64,000 bases of DNA from Leptolyngbya subtilissima AS-A7 (GTDB lineage: Bacteria > Cyanobacteriota > Cyanobacteriia > Phormidesmidales > Phormidesmidaceae). The translations under genes were made by a program, and so were the position numbers. The notes under the pieces were generated by a model, which was not told where the DNA came from, searched no databases, and worked only from the letters and a program-made list of their open reading frames with translations. Of this stretch, positions 17,271 through 25,234 are shown piece by piece (position 1 is the stretch's first letter; each line of letters opens with the position of its first letter). The stretch is from contig NZ_JAMPKY010000001.1 in NCBI RefSeq assembly GCF_039962255.1, forward strand, positions 248,001-312,000, in the 5' to 3' direction.

Positions 17271-18617
17271 TCAGCAACGGGTTGTTAGGTTTTCACACAG
17301 CGACGATCGCCCCTTAACCCAGGCCAAACCCATCAGCGGCAGCAGGTAGAGATAGCAGGCAAAGGGAATAAACCCCGCATTCACTCCCAAAATGGTGGCG
17401 GGAACCAGCCCAGCGATGTTCCAAGGAATTAATGGGGAGATCACCACGACGGTGTTTTCTAGGTCGAGGGCTAGGGCAGGGGGTGGGACAGAGGTGCGGT
17501 GGTAAGTGGGGCCGAGCAGCTGTTGGGTCTGCAAAATGGCGATAGTTTGGGTGCAGCCAAAGGCGGCTGAGAGGGTGCCAATCACGGTGGTGGCCCAGAT
17601 GCGATCGCCGGGTGTTTTGACCCGCTCTAGCGATCGCTCCAGCCGGTGTAGCAGCCGGGTTTCAGCAAAAATGCCCACAAAGGCGGTCGAGATTACTACC
17701 ACCAGCGACACCCGCAGCATTGCCGCCACGCCGCCACCCAGCACAATAGCGCTGAGCGGCGAGTCAGCCTCTAGGTGAAACCCGGTGAGCAGATATTGCA
17801 GCACCTGCCACCCACTGTAGTGCTGATAGGCAATCGCCAGGGCGATCGCCGTGGCAGTGCTGGCCACCATGGCCCGCTGCACCGGTACCTTCAGCAGCGA
17901 CAGCACCACCATGACCCCTGCTGGCAGCAGCGCCACCGGACCCAGGCGAAACTCGGCCGCCAGATCAGCCACCAGGTTGGACTCGGCTAGGGGAACTGGG
18001 GCAAACTCGGCAAAGCCAGCGTAGATTGCGATCGCCAGCCCCAGAGGCAGCAGCGAGGTGCGCCACATGTGGCGAATGTTGTCGTAGAGATCGGTGCGGG
18101 TGATGGCGGCAATCAACAGCGCACTAGAGGACATCGGTGAGGCGCGATCGCCTACGTAGGCTCCAGCAATAATTGCTCCGGCAATCAGGTGGCGATCAAA
18201 CCCGCTGTTTTCGCCCCCCGCCACCATGATCATCAGCGCCACCCCTACAGTGCCCACGGTGCCAAAGGAGGTGCCCAGCAGCAGCGACACAGCACTAGCC
18301 AGCCCAAAGGCCACCAACACAAAGCTGTGAGGCGTTACCACTTGGAGGCCGTAGTAAACCAGCGTCGGCACCGTGCCCGCCGCCATCCAGCTGGCGGTGA
18401 CGGCACCAATAATGAGCAGCACCCCAATTACGGGTAGGGCTTTTTGGCTGCCGGTCCACCCCATAGTCACCAGCGCCTGTAGCGAAAAGCCTCGCCGCCG
18501 CAGCACCCCCACAAACAAGGCCATGGCCAGCAGCAGCGGATAGGCGATAAATATGCCCTGCACCGCACTTACCAGCAGCAACCCAAACGACAGCCCAAAG
18601 GCCAGTCCAATATCCAT
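17271..18617 (-). CDS. NhaC-type Na+/H+ antiporter family protein
   Basis: 448-aa polytopic membrane protein, about 11 hydrophobic segments. Family signatures: LLGTSFGTVGTVGVALM, GAIIAGAYVGDRASPMSSSALL (charged pair in a transmembrane segment), and the C-terminal half repeat with FGCTQTIAILQTQQL and LDLENTVVVISPLIPWNIAG. NhaC relatives exchange Na+ for H+, and some exchange organic acid pairs such as malate/lactate; the substrate cannot be told here. Stands alone between two unrelated genes; convergent with the giant surface-protein gene. ATG 18617 begins MDIGLAFGLSFGLLLV. Confidence 0.87.
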   Translation of the reverse strand: MDIGLAFGLSFGLLLVSAVQGIFIAYPLLLAMALFVGVLRRRGFSLQALVTMGWTGSQKALPVIGVLLIIGAVTASWMAAGTVPTLVYYGLQVVTPHSFVLVAFGLASAVSLLLGTSFGTVGTVGVALMIMVAGGENSGFDRHLIAGAIIAGAYVGDRASPMSSSALLIAAITRTDLYDNIRHMWRTSLLPLGLAIAIYAGFAEFAPVPLAESNLVADLAAEFRLGPVALLPAGVMVVLSLLKVPVQRAMVASTATAIALAIAYQHYSGWQVLQYLLTGFHLEADSPLSAIVLGGGVAAMLRVSLVVVISTAFVGIFAETRLLHRLERSLERVKTPGDRIWATTVIGTLSAAFGCTQTIAILQTQQLLGPTYHRTSVPPPALALDLENTVVVISPLIPWNIAGLVPATILGVNAGFIPFACYLYLLPLMGLAWVKGRSSLCENLTTRC

Positions 18618-18796
18618 AGCAGGGGATTCACCGAAAACAGCCTGCTTTACACCCTAGCGAAGGGCGATCGCCCCAGCAAAACCTTCCATCTATCCTGACT
18701 ATCGATGCTGTCGATGGGCGATGGCGATCGCCGCTGCTAAAACCTTTGCTCTGATCCATCTGCTGTCAGCTTTTGAGTTAAGTGGGGGTGATTGCC

Positions 18797-21700
18797 TCAC
18801 TCTAAAAGCTCACTGTGAGCGGCACGGCTGGCTATAGCTAGTTCTGTCACCACCAACAGCAGTCTTTCGGGCTCGATGGGTTTAGTCATATGTTGCTGAA
18901 AGCCATTGGCCAGGGCGCGGTGGCGATCTTCCTCGCGGGCAAAGGCGGTGACGGCGATCGCCGGTACTTGGCTGCCATATTCGGCCGGTAAGTGGCGAAT
19001 CTGTTGCAGTAGGGTGTAGCCATCCATGTCGGGCATGGCGATGTCACAGACCAAGACATCGGGCTCAAAATTGGTCAAATGGGGCAACACCTCATGGGCC
19101 GAAGTGACGCCTCGCACCTCGGCCCCATGTTGACTCAACACCGTAGTAATCAAATCGAGACTGTCTTGGCTGTCGTCCACGGCTAGCACTCTAACGCCCG
19201 TTAGGTCGATGACGGTGGGCAGACGGGCGTCCTCAGTAGGTGGAACGGCGGCATCGGTCATCAGCGGCAGCCGCAGGGTAAAGGTTGACCCCTGCCCCTC
19301 GCCTGGGCTATCGGCGACAATGCTGCCACCGTGGGCTTCGACCAAGTACTTAACGATCGACAGCCCCAGCCCCAGCCCGCCGTACTGGCGAGTAATCGAC
19401 ACATCTTCCTGTCGAAACGAGTCAAAGAGCTGCGGCAAAAACTCGCGGCTAATGCCCTTGCCGGTATCGGTGATGGTCACCTGGGCGCAACCGTTCACCG
19501 CTTCGAGGCACAGCTCGATCTGCCCGCCCTGAGGCGTAAATTTGACGGCGTTAGACAAAAGATTCCAGATCACCTGCTGGAGGCGGGCGCTATCTCCTCT
19601 GACTAAGCAATCGTCGGCTAGGGTGGTGTGCAGCGCGATCGCTTTGGCCTGCACAGCGGTTCTCACCACATCGGTAGAGGCCTCAATTACCGAGGCTAAA
19701 TTGATTGCAACATCGCTAATCTCAAGCTTGCCCCGCAGAATTTTAGCCACATCGAGCAGGTCGTCGATCAGCTGGGTTTGCAGCTTGGCGTTGCGCTCGA
19801 TAGTTGACAAGGCGCGACGGGTCTTTTCGGCATCGAGCTGATTAGTCTGAAGCAGTTTAGCCCAGCCCAAAATGGGGTTGAGGGGCGACCTGAGTTCATG
19901 GGAGAGAATCGCCAAAAACTCGTCTTTGGTGCGGTTGGCCCGCTCCGCATTTTCTCGTGCCGTCTGCTCTCGCTCTAGCAGCTGCTTGCGCTCGGTGACA
20001 TCGCTGGCCGCTCCAAACCATTCAACGATTTCATTGTGCTCGTTGAGTAGCGGCACCGCCCGCGACACAGTCCAGCCCACGGTACCGTCTGGTCGCAACA
20101 CCTCGTGTTCTAGCTCAAAGGGGCGCTTGTCGCCAATGGCCTGCTGAATGGCCTCCTGCACTCGCGGGCGATCGCCCTGGGGAATGTAGGTGTCTAGCCA
20201 TGAGCGATTGGGGCGATCGGTGCTGGGCAGAAACGCCTGGCCATCAATGCTGTACATCTCGCTCCAGTCAGCGCTCATTTTATAGAGCGTATCTGAGCTA
20301 GCGGTGACGAGTAGACGAAACTGGGCTTCGCTTTGGCTCAGTCGCGCTTCGGCCTGGGCGCGCTCGACGGCAGCCCAAGTGCGCTCGGCGGTCTCGTGAA
20401 TCAACGAAATTTCAAGGGCCGTCCAGTCGCGGGGAACCGACTGACCGACGCTAAATACCGCGACCAGCTGGTAGTCTTTGACCAGGGGAATGGAGACCAC
20501 CGCCGCCATGCCTAACTCTTTAAACTGGGCCTGTTCTGCCGGGGTGAGCATCGTGGTGTTGGCCACGTCGGCCAGCAGCAGCGGATGCCCTGTGCGCAGC
20601 AGCGTGTGCACAGTTGAGAAATCTTCAAAATGGTAAACCCCTGCTAGGCTGGGCTCACCGGCTTGTCTATAGTCATTGTGAACGGTACCCATGAGGGTAG
20701 CTTCGTTGTATTCGTAGTAATAGACTCGGCTGGCGTTTAGCTCTTCGCCAATCAGGTGGCAGGCGGTGGCTTGCACCTCAAGGGGGTCGCTCAGCACTCG
20801 CAGCGCATCGGCTAGGGTGACTCGAAACGCGTCTAGTTTGGCGGCTCGATGCAGTCGGGCCTCAGCCTCTTTGGCTCCGGTGATGTCTTGGAAGAGCACG
20901 GCCACTTTGCGCTCGTGGGGGGCACCGACGCGAAAGGCGTTGACGTCAAACCATCGACCCATTGACTGGGCCTGGTCTTCAAAGCGCATAGGTTCGCCGG
21001 TGAGGGCAACTCGGCCGAAGATGTCAAACCAAAAGGACTCAATATTGGGCACTAGCTCGCGAATGGTCTTGCCGAGGGCATTGGCTAGCCCCGACTGCCG
21101 CTCAAAGACGGGATTGGTCTCGATGTAGCGGTAGTCGATGGGCCGCTCTTGCTCGTCGAAGATCATCTGCAAAATGCAAAAGCCTTCGTCCATGGAGTTG
21201 AACAGTGATCGATATTTGGTCTCCGAGGCGCTTAGGGCGGCTTCGGCTAACTTGCGATCGTGGATGTCAACTAGGGTGCCAAACCAGCGCACAATTCGGC
21301 CAGTCTGCGGATCGCGGTAGGGTTCGGCCTGAATCAAAAACCAGTGGTAGAAACCGGCTGCTGAGCGAATGCGGTGCTCAGTTTTGAACAAACTGCCGCT
21401 CTCCAACGCTTGGTTGAACGTGTTCAGCGTCATGGTCACGTCGTCGGGATGGACGCAGCTGATCAGAGCCTCGATTGCTGTGGTTGGCTCGCGATCGGCC
21501 CCCGTATAGTTCCTCCACTGCTGGTTGACAAACTCGACTCGACCGGCGGCGTCGGTAATCCAGATTACTTCTGGCACCGTATTAGCCATCAGACGAAACC
21601 GTTCTTCGCTCTCTTGCAGGGCGGTGGCGGTGCGCTGGCGTTCGGTAATGTTGCGGGTCGAGCCCACCACCGCTTGCACTGAGCCGTCTGGGTCAGACAG

Positions 21701-22810
21701 CGGGGTGAAGATGTGCTCGTAGACGCCACTGATACCGATCGGGCTGGTGTATGAGGCCTCATCTCTGACGGGTTGGGCGGTGGTAAACACCTGCTCAACC
21801 TGTCGCTGAAATTTAGCCGCTAACGCCTCGGGGTAGTTGAGGTCAAAGAAGTTTTTCCCGACAACATCTTCTAACGACAATCCCCACAGATCGAGCAGGG
21901 GTTGGTTGGCAAACACAAAGCGGCCGTCGCGATCGAAGAGATAGACAAAATCGCTGATAGCCGACAGCATGGCGTCGAAAACGTGCGATTGCTCAACTAG
22001 ATCGTCGTTGCTGTTGTCGAGAGCAGCCTCAGACTGTTTGAGCGCGCTGATGTCAACGGCGGTGCCGTAGCTCACCTGCTGCTCAGCGTCCAGCTGACAG
22101 CGCCAGCGCAGCCAGCGATAGGTGCCGTCGCGATGGCGATAGCGGTTTTCAAAGGCCAAAATTTCGCCGCCAGAGAGCAGGGTGTCGGCCGCTGCGATCG
22201 AGGGGGCAACATCGTCTGGATGGATAAAGTCAACCCAGGGGCGGGCGGTCATTTCGGCGGTCGTCCAGCCCAGCACCTGTTCAAAGGTGGGGCTCACCCA
22301 GCGAAAATAGCCGTCATAGCCGGCGATCGCCTGCAAATCTGACCCCACAGCCAGAAACCGTTCTCGATCTTGCGGTCTGGGGTAGGTGACTGGGTGGGTG
22401 CAGGGCATCATCGCATCGAGAGCCCGCTGAAGCTGATCGACGGTAAACTCGCTGCGGCACAGATAGTCGATCGCCCCCAGTTTCATCGCCTGGATAGCCA
22501 CATTGGCATCGTTCTCGCCAATCACAATAATCGGTGGGCATTGGTGGTGCAGCTGGGCTCGGAGGTGTTGCACTAGCTCAAAACTGCGACTGTCGGGATG
22601 GTGAGACTCTAGAAGAATGCCATCGACTTGCTGAGTCTGACACAGGTCTAAGATCGGGCCGTCATACAGCTGAGCTACAACCTGATACGACAGTTCGCCA
22701 TGCTGCTGCAAGAGCTGCTGATAGATATCGGCTCTGCCGTAAACCCGATCTAGAACGAGAACGGTGCGCTGGTTGTAGGTTGGCCTCGTAGAGCCATTGA
22801 GGTTTGCCAT
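18797..22810 (-). CDS. Multi-PAS/GAF hybrid histidine kinase with N-terminal pseudo-receiver
   Basis: 1337-aa signalling kinase, no membrane segments. N-terminal receiver-like domain (about 14-135) in which the usual phospho-Asp is Glu68 (GILLESHHPD) and the conserved Lys is Arg119 (DYLCRSEF). Then PAS domains (about 148-260, 270-395, 400-520, 530-645), a GAF domain (about 655-820), another PAS (about 830-945), HisKA with SHELRSPLN (His971), HATPase with NLLSNAVKF, DTGKGIS and GGLGLGLSIVK, and a C-terminal receiver with VCDIAMPDMDG (Asp1256) and TKP. Autophosphorylation at His971 and transfer to Asp1256 are expected. No partner regulator lies beside it, and no chromophore Cys is obvious in the GAF. 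Input signal unknown. Confidence 0.92.
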   Translation of the reverse strand: MANLNGSTRPTYNQRTVLVLDRVYGRADIYQQLLQQHGELSYQVVAQLYDGPILDLCQTQQVDGILLESHHPDSRSFELVQHLRAQLHHQCPPIIVIGENDANVAIQAMKLGAIDYLCRSEFTVDQLQRALDAMMPCTHPVTYPRPQDRERFLAVGSDLQAIAGYDGYFRWVSPTFEQVLGWTTAEMTARPWVDFIHPDDVAPSIAAADTLLSGGEILAFENRYRHRDGTYRWLRWRCQLDAEQQVSYGTAVDISALKQSEAALDNSNDDLVEQSHVFDAMLSAISDFVYLFDRDGRFVFANQPLLDLWGLSLEDVVGKNFFDLNYPEALAAKFQRQVEQVFTTAQPVRDEASYTSPIGISGVYEHIFTPLSDPDGSVQAVVGSTRNITERQRTATALQESEERFRLMANTVPEVIWITDAAGRVEFVNQQWRNYTGADREPTTAIEALISCVHPDDVTMTLNTFNQALESGSLFKTEHRIRSAAGFYHWFLIQAEPYRDPQTGRIVRWFGTLVDIHDRKLAEAALSASETKYRSLFNSMDEGFCILQMIFDEQERPIDYRYIETNPVFERQSGLANALGKTIRELVPNIESFWFDIFGRVALTGEPMRFEDQAQSMGRWFDVNAFRVGAPHERKVAVLFQDITGAKEAEARLHRAAKLDAFRVTLADALRVLSDPLEVQATACHLIGEELNASRVYYYEYNEATLMGTVHNDYRQAGEPSLAGVYHFEDFSTVHTLLRTGHPLLLADVANTTMLTPAEQAQFKELGMAAVVSIPLVKDYQLVAVFSVGQSVPRDWTALEISLIHETAERTWAAVERAQAEARLSQSEAQFRLLVTASSDTLYKMSADWSEMYSIDGQAFLPSTDRPNRSWLDTYIPQGDRPRVQEAIQQAIGDKRPFELEHEVLRPDGTVGWTVSRAVPLLNEHNEIVEWFGAASDVTERKQLLEREQTARENAERANRTKDEFLAILSHELRSPLNPILGWAKLLQTNQLDAEKTRRALSTIERNAKLQTQLIDDLLDVAKILRGKLEISDVAINLASVIEASTDVVRTAVQAKAIALHTTLADDCLVRGDSARLQQVIWNLLSNAVKFTPQGGQIELCLEAVNGCAQVTITDTGKGISREFLPQLFDSFRQEDVSITRQYGGLGLGLSIVKYLVEAHGGSIVADSPGEGQGSTFTLRLPLMTDAAVPPTEDARLPTVIDLTGVRVLAVDDSQDSLDLITTVLSQHGAEVRGVTSAHEVLPHLTNFEPDVLVCDIAMPDMDGYTLLQQIRHLPAEYGSQVPAIAVTAFAREEDRHRALANGFQQHMTKPIEPERLLLVVTELAIASRAAHSELLE

Positions 22811-23203
22811 TATAGGGAGTGATGCCCCCGCCGCTCTAAGGTGTGAAGGTCTACTCCTAAATCGACGGCAAACGGCTTCTGAATACGCTCTGTAAGCTGC
22901 CCTAGGGTATAAACGAGGTAGCCCGCTTCCGGCTGCAATTGAGAAGGGGAAGAGGGTATCCGCGTTGACAGCATAGACTTCAGAATTTTGAGGGCTAGGT
23001 AGTTTTGTTCAAATTTTATCGGCTTTTCCCGATCGCGTTAATCCACCCGCAGACGGTACTTTAGAGCCTTTGCTTACCGCTAAAGAAGGATTGGGCTGAG
23101 GTTAGGGAATGCGCCGCTATTGAAGTTAGCTACTACCAGGACGGGAATGCTAGCAAAATAGGATCATGGCAACCTAACCGGCGATCGCGCTGAGGAGCAC
23201 CGA
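22811..23203. other. Divergent intergenic region
   Basis: 393 nt between the minus-strand kinase and the plus-strand lipoprotein gene, so it should hold both promoters. I see no clear -10/-35 pairs, repeats or small gene. Confidence 0.4.
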
Positions 23204-23833
23204 GTGAGACAACTTAACGCCCAGAGCATAATGGCAGCTTTGGTGATAATTGCGATCGCCAGTTGCAATACGCCGCCAACCCCTACCCCCGAAGCATCAT
23301 CTCCGACCCCAGCCGAGTCGGGCACTGCCGCTGACCCTAATAGTGAGAGCAACCTGCCTGCAGACGAGGTGATTCTGCAAACCGTTTACGACCAAGTCGA
23401 AAGCCTCGACCTCTGCAACGGGCTTTATCAGCCCGAGGTTGCCCAGGCAGAGTCGCGGGTTTATCGGTTAGATGACCGTGCCCTAGTGGAGCTGGTCTGT
23501 GCCAACGCCGCCTACCAGTCGGTCTACGCCTACGTGGCCTACCAGCCCGATGGCTCGTGGCAGCCGCTGTCGCTCGACGTGTTTTATCCCGATGAAACCG
23601 GGCAGTTTGTGCGCAGTAGCGAGGGCACTGTGGGCGGCCTGGCCACCTTTGACCCCGACCAAGAGCTACTGACGGTATTCAGTAAAGCGCGGGGCATTGG
23701 TGACTGTGGCTCCTTGGCCGACTACCGCTGGTCGGGGGGTGAGCTAGAGCTAGAAACCTTCCGCTACCAAGAGTGCAGCGACTTACCCGGGGAGGTTGTC
23801 GAGCCCGCTGACTATCCCCAGGTCTATCCCTAG
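23204..23833 (+). CDS. Lipoprotein with DUF1176-like region
   Basis: 209 aa from GTG 23204, supported by TGAGGAG at 23191-23197. N-terminal hydrophobic helix and lipobox IASC, then a Pro/Thr/Ser-rich linker and a folded domain (about 50-205). The domain carries paired cysteines and the pattern GIGDCGSLADYRWSGGELELETFRYQECSDL cut across its end (key residues DCG, YRW, C near 190), which resembles DUF1176 proteins of unknown function. Expected to be anchored in the outer leaflet of the inner membrane or in the outer membrane. It precedes the NTPase pair by 93 nt on the same strand; whether co-transcribed is unclear. Confidence 0.75.
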   Translation: MRQLNAQSIMAALVIIAIASCNTPPTPTPEASSPTPAESGTAADPNSESNLPADEVILQTVYDQVESLDLCNGLYQPEVAQAESRVYRLDDRALVELVCANAAYQSVYAYVAYQPDGSWQPLSLDVFYPDETGQFVRSSEGTVGGLATFDPDQELLTVFSKARGIGDCGSLADYRWSGGELELETFRYQECSDLPGEVVEPADYPQVYP

Positions 23834-23926
23834 ATTCATTTAACCCTAAGAATAACGGTCGCTAAAGCTTTACCTTCGCCTACCGGCCCTTGCGCTACCC
23901 TGGGGGCAACCTTACAGCCGTTGCCT

Positions 23927-25234
23927 ATGCTGGAGCTACAGCAGTTTTATGATGCCTGCGACCCCACCCAGCCGCTGCGGGGTAAGCGCTACTACATCGA
24001 CTTCTCCACCGTGCGCGGTGGCGATATTGTTCAAGAGCTAGAGCGCAAAATTGCCCGCCTGGCTCGCAACCGTCCCACTACCCAGCTATTTACCGGCCAC
24101 ATCGGCTGCGGCAAGTCGACAGAACTCTTTCGCCTTCAGGACGCTCTGGTGCGGCGCAGCTATGAGGTGGTCTACTTTGAGTCAGACCGCGACTTGGAAA
24201 TGGCCGATGTCGAAATCTCCGACATTCTGCTCAGCATTGCCCACAACATCAGCGAGCACCTCGACAAACTTGGCATTGCTACCCGGCCCACCTACCTGCA
24301 AGGCCTGTTTCAAAACCTGGCCGACACCCTGCGCACCCCGATGGAAATCTCCGATGTGAGCTTTTCGGCAGGCATTGCCAGCATTACGGCCTCGGCCAAG
24401 CAGAGCCCCGACATGCGTAGCCAGCTCAGACAGTATCTGGAGCCGCGCACCCGCAGCATTATTACCGCCATCAACGACGAGCTGCTCACCCCCGCCAACG
24501 ATCGCCTCCAAGAGCAGGGCAAAAATCGCTTGGTGGTGATTATGGATAATCTCGATCGCATCGACAGCGCCCCCCGCTCCCAGGGACGGCTCCAGTCAGA
24601 ATACATTTTTGTGGACCGGGGTGAGCAGCTCAGGCAGCTCGACTGCCACATGGTCTACACCATTCCCCTAGAGCTGATGTTTTCGAATGACCTGGTGCGG
24701 CTGTCGAATCGCTTTGGCACCAACCCCATGGTGCTGCCCATGGTGCCAATGCAGGACCGCAAGGGCAACACCGACGAGGCGGGCATGGCGCTGCTGCGGC
24801 AGATGGTGCTGATTCGCGCCTTTCCTGATTTCAACGTGAACCAGCGTATCGATGCGGTGGGCGAAGTCTTCGACGAGATGGCCACCCTCGATCGCCTCTG
24901 TCAGGTGAGCGGCGGTCACATGCGCAACCTAATTCGCCTGCTAGATGGCTGCCTGCGCAAGCAAGACCCGCCCTTTTTGCGCGACACCCTAGAGGCGGTG
25001 ATTCGCAACGAGCGCGATAGCCTGATGGGTCTGGTCAGCGACCACGAGTGGGATCTGCTGCTCCAGGCCGTCTCCCGCCAGGATGTGCAGGGTGACGAAG
25101 ATTACAACATTTTGGTGCGCAGCCTGTTTTTGTACGAGTACCGCGACGCCCAAGGCCGCTGGTTCGGCCCTAACCCCCTGCTGGCCGAGACCGATCGCTA
25201 CCGTAGCTGGCTGGCCCAGCAGAGTCGACCATGA
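23927..25234 (+). CDS. P-loop NTPase (first gene of coupled NTPase pair)
   Basis: 435 aa from ATG 23927 (a TTG two codons upstream is less likely). An opening segment RYYIDFSTVRGGDIVQELE is followed by Walker A GHIGCGKST (about 57-65), a strand LVVIMDNLDRI with the Walker B Asp, and a winged-helix-like C-terminus (GGHMRNLIRLLD, then helices). This looks like an AAA/STAND-type signalling ATPase, found widely in cyanobacteria without an assigned function. Its stop overlaps the next gene's ATG (ATGA), so the two proteins are made together and probably work together. No effector domain such as nuclease, TIR or protease is visible. Role is unknown; a regulated or defence-related switch is a possibility, not shown. 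Confidence 0.8.
   Translation: MLELQQFYDACDPTQPLRGKRYYIDFSTVRGGDIVQELERKIARLARNRPTTQLFTGHIGCGKSTELFRLQDALVRRSYEVVYFESDRDLEMADVEISDILLSIAHNISEHLDKLGIATRPTYLQGLFQNLADTLRTPMEISDVSFSAGIASITASAKQSPDMRSQLRQYLEPRTRSIITAINDELLTPANDRLQEQGKNRLVVIMDNLDRIDSAPRSQGRLQSEYIFVDRGEQLRQLDCHMVYTIPLELMFSNDLVRLSNRFGTNPMVLPMVPMQDRKGNTDEAGMALLRQMVLIRAFPDFNVNQRIDAVGEVFDEMATLDRLCQVSGGHMRNLIRLLDGCLRKQDPPFLRDTLEAVIRNERDSLMGLVSDHEWDLLLQAVSRQDVQGDEDYNILVRSLFLYEYRDAQGRWFGPNPLLAETDRYRSWLAQQSRP

Noticed and set aside
17015-17317. Plus-strand frame after the giant surface-protein gene
   Set aside because: It spans the intrinsic terminator at 17073-17105 and overlaps the end of the antiporter gene; sequence shows no family or domain.
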